Source: Fen-1245 sp963835535
Lineage (GTDB): Bacteria; Gemmatimonadota; Gemmatimonadetes; Gemmatimonadales; JACORV01
DNA length: 64,000 nt
Assembly: GCA_963835535.1 (NCBI GenBank)
Contig: CAWIFL010000002.1
Span: forward strand, 1 to 64,000
Direction: 5' to 3'
The notes under the pieces are model-generated. The model saw only the letters and a list, made by a program, of their open reading frames with translations. It was not told the origin of the DNA and did no database searches. Of this stretch, positions 28,593 to 37,333 are shown piece by piece; the first letter of the stretch is position 1, and each line of letters opens with the position of its first letter. Both the position numbers and the translations under genes were made by a program.

Positions 28593-29410
28593 GCGCCGAA
28601 GGGGTGCGCCGCGCCGCCGACGCGATCAAAGCGCGGCACGCGCGCGCGCCCGGGATCGCGATCATCCTCGGGACGGGGCTCGGGGGGCTCGCGCGCGACA
28701 TCGCCGTCGAGGCGGAGATCGCCTACCGCGACATCCCGGGGTTTCCCGCCGCGACGGTGGAGTCGCACGCGGGCAAGCTGATCTGCGGCACGCTGGCCGG
28801 GCGGCCGGTCGCCGCGATGGCGGGGCGGTTCCATCACTACGAGGGCTACGCCCTCGACCAGATCGCCTTCCCGGTGCGGGTCCTCCGGGCCCTCGGCGCG
28901 CAGGTGCTGATCGTCTCGAACGCCTGCGGCGGGATGCACCCGCTCTGGGCGCCCGGCGACCTCGTGCTGATCACCGACCACATCAACCTGCTGGGGGACA
29001 GCCCGCTGGTGGGCGCGAACGACGCCGCCGTGGGTCCGCGGTTCCCGGACATGTCCGAGCCGTACGATCCGGCCTTGCGGCAGCTGGCGCGCGACGCCGC
29101 GCTGGCGCGCCGGATCCCGCTGCGTGAGGGGGTCTACGCCGCGGTGACCGGGCCCAATCTCGAGACCCGCGCGGAGTACCGGTGGCTGCGGTACATCGGC
29201 GCCGACGTGGTCGGCATGAGCACGGTGCCCGAGGTCATCGCCGCCGTGCACTGCGGGATGCGCGTGCTCGGCATCTCGATCATCACCGACCAGTGTCTCC
29301 CGGACGCGCTGGAGCGCGCCGACGTGCAGCGCATCATCCGCGTCGCGACGGAGGCGGAGCCGCGGCTCACGGCCGTGATCCGGGACGTCGTGGAGCGCCT
29401 CGCCGCGTGA
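28589..29410 (+). CDS. punA: Purine nucleoside phosphorylase
   Basis: Cleaves purine nucleosides with phosphate to base and ribose-1-phosphate (trimeric PNP type). The 273-residue protein has the phosphate-binding IILGTGLGGL near residues 22-31, the sequence VESHAGKL, the loop AGRFHHYEGY, NACGGMHP, and the base-binding EYRWLRYIGADVVGMSTVPE region with the conserved Glu and Met. The GTG start at 28589 overlaps the DivIVA stop. Its stop overlaps ileS (GTGA). Confidence 0.93.
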   Translation: MSAEGVRRAADAIKARHARAPGIAIILGTGLGGLARDIAVEAEIAYRDIPGFPAATVESHAGKLICGTLAGRPVAAMAGRFHHYEGYALDQIAFPVRVLRALGAQVLIVSNACGGMHPLWAPGDLVLITDHINLLGDSPLVGANDAAVGPRFPDMSEPYDPALRQLARDAALARRIPLREGVYAAVTGPNLETRAEYRWLRYIGADVVGMSTVPEVIAAVHCGMRVLGISIITDQCLPDALERADVQRIIRVATEAEPRLTAVIRDVVERLAA

Positions 29411-32400
29411 GCGCGCCGGACGGCCGCCGAATCGGGCACGACACCTCCGACGCGCCGCCCGCTCGAACCGGCCCCGGCGCGAGCACCACCGACCGCTATC
29501 CGCCGCTGTCGTCGTCCGCCGCGCCCGACGCCCTGGAGCGCGAGCTGCTCCAGCGCTGGAAGGCGGAGGACCTGTTCCACGCGACCCAGCGCCAGACAAG
29601 CCAAGGCACGCCGTTCGTCTTCTACGAGGGACCGCCCACCGCGAACGGCCGGCCCGGCATTCACCACGTCGTGGCGCGGACGATCAAGGACCTGGCCTGC
29701 CGCTTCCAGACCATGCGCGGCCACCGGGTCGGCCGCATCGCCGGCTGGGACACGCACGGGCTCCCGGTCGAGATCGAGGTGGAGCGCCAGCTCGGCCTCT
29801 CGGGGAAGATGGACATCGGCGACGGCCCCGGCGCCAAGGTGTCGGTCGCCGAGTTCAACCGGCTGTGCCGCGAGAGCGTCTGGAAGTACAAGACCGAGTG
29901 GGAGTCGCTGTCCGCGCGCATCGGGTACTGGCTGGACTACGACCGCCCGTACGTCACCTACACGAAGGAGTACATCGAGTCGGTCTGGTGGCTGCTGGGC
30001 CGCCTGTACGAGAAGGGGCTGCTGATCAAAGGCCACAAGGTGCTGCCGTACTGCCCGCGCTGCGGCACCACCCTCTCGAGCCACGAGCTGGCGCTCGGCT
30101 ACGACACCGCGAAGGACCCCGCGGTCACCGTGCTCTTCCCGGTGGAGGGCGAGCCGGACCGCTCCCTGCTCGTCTGGACCACGACGCCGTGGACGCTGAT
30201 CGCCAACTTCGCGGTCGCGGTGCATCCCGACCTGGACTACGTCGAGGTCGAGCACCGCGGGCGCCGGCTCGTGCTGGCCGAAGCCCGCGCGCCGCACGTG
30301 GCGCCCGGGGGCGAGGCGGAGCCGCTCGGCGCCAAGCCGGTGCTGCGGCGGTTCAAGGGGCGCGAGCTGGTGGGGCTCAGGTACCTGCGCCCGATCGACG
30401 TCGTGCCGCCGGTGCCCGGGCGGCAGCGGGAAGTGGTGGCCGGCTCGTTCGTCACGGCGGAAGACGGGACGGGGCTGGTGCACATGGCGGCGTTCGGCGC
30501 CGACGACTTCGGCGTCGCGCAGACGCACGGCTTCGCGTACACGGTGCCGGTGGACACGGCGGGGAAGTTCAAGGGCACCACCTGGCCGGCGATCGAAGGG
30601 GTGTTCGTCAAGGACGCCGACGCGGCGATCATCCAGCGGCTCAAGGACGAGGGGAAGCTCCTCCACCGCGAGACGATCGAGCACACCTATCCGTTCTGCT
30701 GGCGCTGCGACACGCCGCTGCTCTACTACCCGCGCGAGTCGTGGTTCGTGCGGACCAGCCGGATCAAGGACCGACTGCTCGAGCTGAACCGCGGCATCGC
30801 GTGGCACCCGCCGGAGATCGGCACCGGGCGGTTCGGCGAGTGGCTCGAGAACAACGTGGACTGGGCGCTGTCGCGCGACCGGTTCTGGGGGACGCCGCTC
30901 CCGGTGTGGCTGTGCGACCGCGACGGCGCACACCGCGAAGTGATCGGCTCGTTCGCGGAGCTGGCGCGGCGGTGGGGCAGGGCGCTGCCCGCCGACTTCG
31001 ATCCGCACAAGCCGGGCATCGACACGTTCACCTGGTCGTGCGCCTCGTGCGGCGGGACGATGCGCCGGGTGAGCGAAGTGATCGACGCCTGGTTCGATTC
31101 GGGCTCGATGCCGGTGGCGCAGTGGCACTACCCGTTCGAGCACGAGGCGGAATTCCGCGAGCAGTTCCCGGCGGACCTGATCGCGGAGGGCGTGGACCAG
31201 ACGCGGGGCTGGTTCTACTCGCTGCTCGCGATCGCCGCGGGCGTGTTCGACCAGGCCGCCTACCGGCACGTGATCGTCAACGAGCTGGTGCTCGATGCGA
31301 GCGGCCAGAAGATGTCGAAGAGCCGGGGCAACGTCGTGGAGCCGTCCGCGGTCATCGCCCGGCACGGGGCCGACGCGGTCCGCCTCTATCTCCTCGCCGC
31401 CAGCCAGGTCTGGCTCCCCAAGCGGTTCGACGAGAGCGCGATCCGGGACGTGGCGGGCACGGCGCTCGAGAAGCTGCGCCACACCTACAGCCTCTTCCCC
31501 CTGTACGCCGAGGGGTGGCGGCCGTCCGCGGGCGACCCGCCGCGGCGCGCGCGGCCGCTCGCCGACCGGTGGCTCCTGGGGCGGCTCGCGTCCACGGTCC
31601 GCGCCGTCACGGAGGCGTGGTCGGGCTACGACGTCACGGCGGGGACGCGCGCGATCCTCGCGTTCATCGTGGACGACCTGTCGAACTGGTGGGTGCGCCT
31701 CAGCCGGGCGCGGTTCTGGGTCCCGGGCGGCGCGGCCGATGCGGCGGCGCTCGCGACCCTGAGCGAAGTGCTCACCGTCACCGCGCGGCTGCTGGCCCCC
31801 GCCGCACCGTTCCTGTCGGACGCGCTGCACCGGTGCCTGACGGGCACGTCGGTGCACCTCGCGCCGTTCCCGGTCGTGGGCCCGGCGGTGGCGGAGGTGG
31901 AGGACGCGAAGCTCGCGCGCGCAATGGACGTGGTGCGGCGGCTGGCGTCGCTGGCGCGCAGCGCGCGCGAGGACGTGGGGATCCGGGTGCGGCAGCCGCT
32001 GGCGCGGATGCTGGCCGCCGTCCCCGGCGACGTGGACCGCTCGACCTTCGAGGCGCTGCTGCCCCTACTCGCGGCCGAAGTCAATGTCAAGCGGGTCGAA
32101 GTGGTGACCCGGGACACGGACCTTGTTTCGCTGGAGGCTCGACCTAGTTTTCGTGCCCTCGGAAAGCGGTTCGGAAAGGCCACGCCGGAAGCGGCGGAGG
32201 CGATCCGGCGCCTTCCGGCGGAAGCGGTGGCCCGGTTCGAGGCCGGGGAGCCGGTGACGATCGACATCGGGGGCGCGGCGCACGCGCTCGTGGCGGGCGA
32301 CCTGGAAGTGCAGCGGCACGCGCGCGGCGACGTGGTGGTCCGCAGCGACGGCGCGGTGGTCGCCGCGATCGATCCGGCGCTCAGCGACGCGCTGAAGCAG

Positions 32401-32661
32401 GAGGGGCTGGCCCGCGAAGTGGTGAGCCGGGTGCAGCGGCTGCGGCGCGAGGCCGGCTTCCAGGTCACCGACCGGATCGTGGTGTGGGTGAGCGGGGATG
32501 CGGCCGTGGAAGAGGCGGCCCGTTGCCACGGCGGCTACATTGCGGGAGAAGTGCTGGCGCGCGAGGTGAACGTGGGCAACGGGGCGCCGGCGGCAGACCT
32601 GGGCCAGGACGTGGACCTGGACGGGATGCGGGCGCATCTGGCGGTGCGGCGCGCGGACTGA
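29407..32661 (+). CDS. ileS: Isoleucyl-tRNA synthetase, type II
   Basis: Charges tRNA-Ile and edits misactivated valine. In 1084 residues: an N-terminal extension of about 45 residues, class I signature GIHH (84-87, the HIGH equivalent), GWDTHGLPVE, two CxxC zinc-like sites YCPRCG and FCWRCD flanking the editing domain (TTTPWT, GTGLVHMAAFGADDF), KMSKS at 635-639, and an anticodon-binding domain. The protein lacks the C-terminal zinc finger of type I bacterial IleRS and has the YCPRCG-SSHE pattern of the eukaryote-like type II. The GTG start overlaps punA's stop; dksA follows 28 bases later. Confidence 0.96.
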   Translation: MSAPDGRRIGHDTSDAPPARTGPGASTTDRYPPLSSSAAPDALERELLQRWKAEDLFHATQRQTSQGTPFVFYEGPPTANGRPGIHHVVARTIKDLACRFQTMRGHRVGRIAGWDTHGLPVEIEVERQLGLSGKMDIGDGPGAKVSVAEFNRLCRESVWKYKTEWESLSARIGYWLDYDRPYVTYTKEYIESVWWLLGRLYEKGLLIKGHKVLPYCPRCGTTLSSHELALGYDTAKDPAVTVLFPVEGEPDRSLLVWTTTPWTLIANFAVAVHPDLDYVEVEHRGRRLVLAEARAPHVAPGGEAEPLGAKPVLRRFKGRELVGLRYLRPIDVVPPVPGRQREVVAGSFVTAEDGTGLVHMAAFGADDFGVAQTHGFAYTVPVDTAGKFKGTTWPAIEGVFVKDADAAIIQRLKDEGKLLHRETIEHTYPFCWRCDTPLLYYPRESWFVRTSRIKDRLLELNRGIAWHPPEIGTGRFGEWLENNVDWALSRDRFWGTPLPVWLCDRDGAHREVIGSFAELARRWGRALPADFDPHKPGIDTFTWSCASCGGTMRRVSEVIDAWFDSGSMPVAQWHYPFEHEAEFREQFPADLIAEGVDQTRGWFYSLLAIAAGVFDQAAYRHVIVNELVLDASGQKMSKSRGNVVEPSAVIARHGADAVRLYLLAASQVWLPKRFDESAIRDVAGTALEKLRHTYSLFPLYAEGWRPSAGDPPRRARPLADRWLLGRLASTVRAVTEAWSGYDVTAGTRAILAFIVDDLSNWWVRLSRARFWVPGGAADAAALATLSEVLTVTARLLAPAAPFLSDALHRCLTGTSVHLAPFPVVGPAVAEVEDAKLARAMDVVRRLASLARSAREDVGIRVRQPLARMLAAVPGDVDRSTFEALLPLLAAEVNVKRVEVVTRDTDLVSLEARPSFRALGKRFGKATPEAAEAIRRLPAEAVARFEAGEPVTIDIGGAAHALVAGDLEVQRHARGDVVVRSDGAVVAAIDPALSDALKQEGLAREVVSRVQRLRREAGFQVTDRIVVWVSGDAAVEEAARCHGGYIAGEVLAREVNVGNGAPAADLGQDVDLDGMRAHLAVRRAD

Positions 32662-32689
32662 AGCGGCAGGCGACTTCTGGAGAGGGTGC

Positions 32690-33079
32690 ATGAACAAGAA
32701 ACAGCTCGCGCACTTCGAGAAGCGACTGCTCGAGGAGCGCGCCCGCGCGATCAAGGAGATCGGGCACTACGACGAGAGCTTCAACGCGACGCTGCAGGCC
32801 GCCGACGGCGACCTGTCGTCGTACTCGTTCCACATGGCCGATCAGGGCACCGACGCGATGGAGCGCGAGAAGGCGTTCCTGATGGCGTCGAAGGAGGGCC
32901 GCTTCCTCTGGCACCTGAACCAGGCGCTGCGCCGGCTCTACGAGACCCCGGACAAGTACGGCAAGTGCGAGAGCTGCGGTCAGGAGATCGCGTTCGAGCG
33001 GCTCGACGCCTTGCCGCACGCGCGTCTCTGCATCAACTGCAAGGAGAAGGAGGAGAATGGCAAGCGGCAGCAGGCCTGA
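32690..33079 (+). CDS. dksA: DksA/TraR family zinc-finger protein
   Basis: Binds the RNA polymerase secondary channel and, with ppGpp, tunes transcription of rRNA and stress genes. The 129-residue protein has a coiled-coil N-terminal half ending in a tip with acidic residues (DGDLSSYSFHMADQGTDAME) and the four-cysteine zinc finger C93/C96 and C114/C117 (CESCGQ, CINCKEK). A GGAGAGG four bases before ATG 32690 is one of the strongest ribosome-binding sites in this block. Its 3' end overlaps lspA by 23 bases, coupling the two. Length is shorter than E. coli DksA, as is common outside Proteobacteria. Confidence 0.93.
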   Translation: MNKKQLAHFEKRLLEERARAIKEIGHYDESFNATLQAADGDLSSYSFHMADQGTDAMEREKAFLMASKEGRFLWHLNQALRRLYETPDKYGKCESCGQEIAFERLDALPHARLCINCKEKEENGKRQQA

Positions 33080-33599
33080 GGTTCGCCGCTTCGCCGCGGT
33101 GGTCGGGGTCGTCGTGGTCCTCGACCTCCTCACCAAACTCGTCGCCGAGCGGGTGCTGCCCCGCACGGCGGGCGTCCCGATCCTCGGTGACGCCGTGCAG
33201 CTCCGCCTCGTCTTCAACGAGGGTGCCGCGTTCGGCCTCAACGTCGGCGAGCATTCGCGCTGGATCTTCATGGGGCTCTCCGTCACCGCGATCGTCGTGC
33301 TCGGCTCGATGCTGCGTTCCACGCGGCCCGACGACCGGCTGCGCTTCTACGCCCTGGCGGCGATCTGCGCCGGCGCGCTCGGCAACCTGATCGACCGCAT
33401 CCGCTCCCCCCGCGGCGTGGTGGACTTCCTCGACATCGGGGTGGGCGCCCTCCGCTGGCCGACGTTCAACGTGGCGGACATGGCCGTGACCTGCGGCGCC
33501 GTCGCGCTCGCGCTCTCGCTCTGGGGCGAAGGCAAGAAGGGGGCGGGGGACACGGCGCGCGCGCCGTCGCCGGGCGCGGCTCCGCCTTCGAGCGCGTAG
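33057..33599 (+). CDS. lspA: Lipoprotein signal peptidase
   Basis: Type II signal peptidase that removes signal peptides from prolipoproteins after lipidation; this fits the many lipoproteins in the window. In 180 residues there are four TM helices, the catalytic aspartates Asp113 (GNLIDRI) and Asp141 (FNVADMA) and the conserved FNEGAAFG. The C-terminal tail is Pro/Ala-rich and cytoplasmic. The ATG lies inside the dksA 3' end. rluD starts five bases after the stop; lspA-rluD is a common pair. Confidence 0.95.
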   Translation: MASGSRPEVRRFAAVVGVVVVLDLLTKLVAERVLPRTAGVPILGDAVQLRLVFNEGAAFGLNVGEHSRWIFMGLSVTAIVVLGSMLRSTRPDDRLRFYALAAICAGALGNLIDRIRSPRGVVDFLDIGVGALRWPTFNVADMAVTCGAVALALSLWGEGKKGAGDTARAPSPGAAPPSSA

Positions 33600-33604
33600 C
33601 GCCC

Positions 33605-34633
33605 GTGCCGCTGCCGCCGGCGACGCGGTTCTCCGTCGCGGTGAATCGCGCCGAGCGCCTTGACCGGTTTCTCGCCGACCAGCTCCATCTCTCCCGGACC
33701 GTCGCCGCGCGCCTGATCGCGGACGGCGGCGTCCTGCTCGACGGCGAGCCGGCGCGGCCCTCGGCCGAGCCGGAGCGCGGCGCCGTTCTCTCCGTGCGCT
33801 TCCCGGAGCGGCCGCTGCGCCGCCTGGTGCCGGCCGACATCCCGCTCGAGATCGCCTACGAGGACGACGAGCTGGCCGTGGTGGACAAGCCGGCCGGGCT
33901 CGTCGTGCATCCGGCGCCGGGCCACTGGGAGGACACGCTCGTCAACGCCCTCGTGGCCCGCGGCCTCCGGCTCGGCGGCGCGCCCGGCGCGCCCCGGCCC
34001 GGGATCGTCCACCGCCTCGACAAGGACACATCGGGGCTCCTCGTCGTCGCCAAGACGGAGCGCGCGCACGAGCGGCTCGGCGCCGCCCTGGCCGCGCGGC
34101 GCATCGAGCGGCGCTACGCGCTGCTCGCGTGGGGGCACCTGGGCGCCGGCGTGCGGGTGATCGAGGCGCCGCTGGCGCGCGCCGCGGGCGACCGGAAACG
34201 GATGGCGGTCTCCGCCGGCGGGCGCCCCGCGCTCACGCGGGTGCGGACCGTGGCGCGCGGCGCGGCGGCCGACCTCGCCCTCGCCGGGCTCCTCACCGGA
34301 CGCACCCACCAGATCCGCGTGCACCTCGCGTCCATCGGGCATCCGGTGGTCGGGGACGCCGTCTACGGGGGGCTCGCGCAGCAGCGCTCGGACCGCACGG
34401 CGGGGGTGGCCGCGGCCCTGGCCCGGGCCACCCCGCGACAGGCCCTCCACGCGGCGTACCTGGCGCTCGTCCATCCCGCCACGGGGGAGCGTCTCGAAGT
34501 GCGGTCGGAGTGGCCGGCCGACCTCCGGCCGGCGCTCGCGGTGGCGCTCGGCGACCCGAATTTGCTTGCCGTGCCTAAACCCTTGGAGTATCTTGGCTTG
34601 TTCGCATTCGGGGCGTGGGATGAACGCCCATAA
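33605..34633 (+). CDS. rluD: RluD-type 23S rRNA pseudouridine synthase
   Basis: Isomerises specific uridines in helix 69 of 23S rRNA. The 342-residue protein has an S4-like RNA-binding domain (about 17-70; RLDRFLADQLHLSR) and a catalytic domain with Asp139 in HRLDKDTSGLLVVAK, plus GRTHQIRVHLASIGHPVVGD. The C-terminus extends about 20 residues beyond the conserved end and overlaps a likely promoter for the che operon (34566-34594). The stop lies 14 bases inside cheW. Confidence 0.93.
   Translation: MPLPPATRFSVAVNRAERLDRFLADQLHLSRTVAARLIADGGVLLDGEPARPSAEPERGAVLSVRFPERPLRRLVPADIPLEIAYEDDELAVVDKPAGLVVHPAPGHWEDTLVNALVARGLRLGGAPGAPRPGIVHRLDKDTSGLLVVAKTERAHERLGAALAARRIERRYALLAWGHLGAGVRVIEAPLARAAGDRKRMAVSAGGRPALTRVRTVARGAAADLALAGLLTGRTHQIRVHLASIGHPVVGDAVYGGLAQQRSDRTAGVAAALARATPRQALHAAYLALVHPATGERLEVRSEWPADLRPALAVALGDPNLLAVPKPLEYLGLFAFGAWDERP
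34566..34594 (+). promoter_or_regulatory. Sigma-70-type promoter for the che-mgl operon
   Basis: TTGCCG (34566-34571) and TATCTT (34589-34594) are separated by exactly 17 bases. Transcription would start near 34601, about 19 bases before the cheW ATG at 34620. The promoter lies within the 3' end of rluD, where the sequence is locally AT-rich, and would make cheW the first gene of the signalling operon. Confidence 0.55.
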
Positions 34634-35072
34634 ACTGCTCCTGTTCCGGACCGGGGGCCGGGTCTTCGCGGTCGACGCCGGTGCGGTTCGCGAAATCCTG
34701 CCCGCCACACCGCCCACGCGCATCCCCGGTTCGCCGGCTGCCGTGCGGGGCCTCGTCAACGTGCGGGGGACCCTGGTCACGGTGGTGGACGTTGGCGTAG
34801 CCCTCGGCGTGGAGGCCGTGCGTGGCGAGCCGGCCGACGGCGAGGAGGGGAGCGCAGGCAAGACGCTGGTGCTGGTGGAGCGGTCGTCCCGCGCCATCGG
34901 GCTCATCGTGGATGACGTGCTCGATCTCGTGACGGTGGACGACGATGCCCTCACGGCCGGCGGAGCGGTTCCCGGCGTGCCGCCCGGCGTGGTGACGGCG
35001 ACCGGCACGGCCGGAGGGGAACGGTTCGCGCAGCTGGCGACCGACGTGCTACTGGAGCCCTTGCTGGCGTAG
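34620..35072 (+). CDS. cheW: Chemotaxis coupling protein CheW
   Basis: A 150-residue single-domain adaptor that couples chemoreceptors to CheA. The SH3-like double beta-barrel is recognisable from LLFRTGGRVFAVDAGAVREILP, RGLVNVRGTLVTVVDVG and the C-terminal IGLIVDDVLDLVTVDDD. The ATG at 34620 is the only start giving an ordinary N-terminus (MNAHKLLLF); its reading frame overlaps the rluD stop by 14 bases. It is the first gene of a 16-gene operon, followed ten bases later by cheY. Confidence 0.92.
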   Translation: MNAHKLLLFRTGGRVFAVDAGAVREILPATPPTRIPGSPAAVRGLVNVRGTLVTVVDVGVALGVEAVRGEPADGEEGSAGKTLVLVERSSRAIGLIVDDVLDLVTVDDDALTAGGAVPGVPPGVVTATGTAGGERFAQLATDVLLEPLLA

Positions 35073-35081
35073 GAGGTGTGT

Positions 35082-35444
35082 GTGGCTCAGAAAGTCCTCG
35101 TGTGCGACGACGCGATCTTCATGCGGACGATGATCAGCGACATCCTCACCGGTGCCGGCTACGAGGTGGTCGGCGAAGCGGAGACGGGGCTGCAGGCCAT
35201 CGAGCGCTATCGCAGTCTCCGCCCGGACCTCGTGACGATGGACATCGTCATGCCGGACATGGGAGGGATCGATGCCGTCCGGGAGATCGTCAAGGAGGAC
35301 GCGAACGCCAAGATCCTGATGTGCAGCGCCATGGGCCAGCAGGCGCTGGTGGTCGAGGCGATCCAGGCGGGGGCGAAGGACTTCGTGGTGAAGCCGTTCC
35401 AGCCCTCGCGCGTGCTCGAGGCCGTGCAGCGGGTGCTCGGCTAG
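35082..35444 (+). CDS. cheY: CheY-like response regulator
   Basis: A 120-residue stand-alone receiver. The acidic pocket is Asp9/Asp10 (VCDDAIF), phosphoacceptor Asp54 (TMDIVMPD), Ser in MCSAMG and Lys in VVKPF. The GTG at 35082 is preferred over GTG 35076 because AGGAGG (35071-35076) then sits five bases upstream. Between cheW and cheA it is the likely phosphorylation target of CheA and dephosphorylation target of CheC; with no flagellar genes nearby its output may be a pilus or polarity machine (inference). Confidence 0.95.
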   Translation: MAQKVLVCDDAIFMRTMISDILTGAGYEVVGEAETGLQAIERYRSLRPDLVTMDIVMPDMGGIDAVREIVKEDANAKILMCSAMGQQALVVEAIQAGAKDFVVKPFQPSRVLEAVQRVLG

Positions 35445-35445
35445 G

Positions 35446-37323
35446 ATGGACGTCGGCCGCTACGCGGACCTCTTCGTCAGCGAGAGCCGCGAGCAACTCA
35501 CCGCGTTCAACCACCTGCTGCTGGCGTGGGAGCGCGATCCGCGCTCCGCGGAGCCGGTGGACGGGCTGTTCCGGGCGGTGCACTCGCTGAAGGGGATGGC
35601 GGCGACGATGGGCTACGCCGGCGTCGCCGACCTGGCGCACCGGGCGGAGAACCTGCTCGACGTGCTGCGGCGCAGCGCCGCGCCGGTGACGGCGCCGCAG
35701 CTCGAGCTGCTGTTCCGGTCCGCGGACGCGCTGGAGCACGGAGTGGACGGCGCGGCCGCCGCCCGGCCGGACGATCCGGCGGCGGCGGCCCTCGCGGCGG
35801 AGCTGGATGCCGAGGTGGCGCGGATGGAGCCGGCGGCCGGGGGGCGGGGGCCGCGGCGAGCCTCGCGGCCGTCCATGCCGGTCGTGCTTCCCGGCACCGG
35901 GCCGGGCAAGGGGCCGCTGGTGCGGGTCGTGCTGAACGCTGACGCCGCGCTCAAGGGGGCGCGCGCGCTGCTCGTGCTCCGCCGGGTCGAGGCGCTCGGC
36001 GCGGTGCAGGCGGTCGTGCCGGCTGCGACGGCGTTCGCGGGCGACGAGTTCGACGGCCGCTTCAGCTTCCGGCTGGACACCGCCGTACCGGCGGGGCAGA
36101 TCGAGGCCGCCGTGCGCGCGGCGGGGGAGGTCGAGCGGGTCGAGGTCGCGGAGGAGGCCGCGGCGGCCCAGACGCGCGGCCGGCACATCCGCGTGGACCT
36201 GCGGCGGCTCGACGACCTGATGAACCTGATCGGCGAGCTGGTCCTCGCGCGGGGACGCCTGGCGGCGCTGTCGCGGCGCTTCGCCGAGCCGGATCTGGAC
36301 GACGTGACGCGCGCGATCGAGCGGCTGAGCGGGGCCCTGCAGTACGAGATCATCCAGGCGCGGATGGTGCCGGTGTGGCAGGTGTTCGACCGCTTCCCCC
36401 GGATGGTGCGGGACCTGGCCCGGCAGATGGGACGCGAGGTCGCGTTCCGGGTGGAGGGGAAGGAGATCGAGCTGGACCGGGCGATCCTGGACGAGATCGC
36501 CGAGCCGCTGGTGCACCTGCTGCGCAACGCGGTGGACCACGGCATCGAGCCGCCGGAGGAGCGCGCGGCGCGCGGCAAGCCGGCGGTCGGCCAGCTGGTG
36601 CTGGCGGCGGTGCGGGAGCGGTCGTCGGTCGCGATCAGCGTCCGCGACGACGGGCGCGGGATCGACCGGGCCGCGGTGCTGCGGCGCTGCCGGGAGCTGG
36701 GTCTGGGCGAGGGCGCCGGGGGGATCGAGCAGGTCGGGGACGAGGTGCTGTTGCACCTGATCGCCCAGGCCGGCTTCACGACGTCCGAGCACGTGACGGA
36801 CGTCTCGGGGCGGGGCGTGGGGATCGACGCGGTCTTGTCGGCGGTGCGCGCGCTCGGCGGCTCGGTCGAGCTGCACTCGGAGGTGGGCCGCGGCACCACC
36901 TTCACCCTGCGGCTGCCGGCCACGCTCGCGGTCGTGCGCGCGCTGCTGGCGCGGGTGGGCCGGGAGACCTACGCGGTCCCGCTCACGCACGTCGCCGAGG
37001 CCGTCGATCCGCGTCACGGCGAGGTGCAGCAGGTGGACGGGCGGGAGGCGCTGGTGCTCCGCGGGCGCGCGATCCCGCTGGTGCACTTGCGCGAGCTGCT
37101 CGGCGTGACGGACGGCGCGGCGCCGTCCGGGCGCCAGCCGATCATCGTGCTGGAGATCGGCGAGCGGCGCGGCGGCGTGGTGGTGGACGCGGTGCTGGGG
37201 CACCAGGAGATCGTGGTGAAGCCGGTCCAGCTGCCGCGTGGGGCGCCGCCGGTGTTCAGCGGCGCGACGATTCTGGGCGATGGCGCCCCGGCGTTGATTC
37301 TCGACGCCGGCGGCCTGATCTAG
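35446..37323 (+). CDS. cheA: Chemotaxis histidine kinase CheA
   Basis: A 625-residue kinase that phosphorylates CheY and CheB in response to receptors. Domains in order: HPt (P1) with phosphorylatable His46 in AVHSLKG; a variable region about 155-235 resembling P2; dimerisation (P3) about 245-310 (LDDLMNLIGELVLARGRL); HATPase (P4) with N-box LLRNAVDHGIE, G1 DDGRGID and GRGVGID; and a CheW-like P5 domain from about 485 to the end. All catalytic boxes are intact. The start is one base after the cheY stop. Confidence 0.95.
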   Translation: MDVGRYADLFVSESREQLTAFNHLLLAWERDPRSAEPVDGLFRAVHSLKGMAATMGYAGVADLAHRAENLLDVLRRSAAPVTAPQLELLFRSADALEHGVDGAAAARPDDPAAAALAAELDAEVARMEPAAGGRGPRRASRPSMPVVLPGTGPGKGPLVRVVLNADAALKGARALLVLRRVEALGAVQAVVPAATAFAGDEFDGRFSFRLDTAVPAGQIEAAVRAAGEVERVEVAEEAAAAQTRGRHIRVDLRRLDDLMNLIGELVLARGRLAALSRRFAEPDLDDVTRAIERLSGALQYEIIQARMVPVWQVFDRFPRMVRDLARQMGREVAFRVEGKEIELDRAILDEIAEPLVHLLRNAVDHGIEPPEERAARGKPAVGQLVLAAVRERSSVAISVRDDGRGIDRAAVLRRCRELGLGEGAGGIEQVGDEVLLHLIAQAGFTTSEHVTDVSGRGVGIDAVLSAVRALGGSVELHSEVGRGTTFTLRLPATLAVVRALLARVGRETYAVPLTHVAEAVDPRHGEVQQVDGREALVLRGRAIPLVHLRELLGVTDGAAPSGRQPIIVLEIGERRGGVVVDAVLGHQEIVVKPVQLPRGAPPVFSGATILGDGAPALILDAGGLI

Positions 37324-37333
37324 CGGGAGCGCG

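Noticed and set aside
29134..31857. 907-residue minus-strand open frame
   Set aside because: Antisense shadow of punA and ileS, with low-complexity Arg/Pro/His sequence and no recognisable domain.
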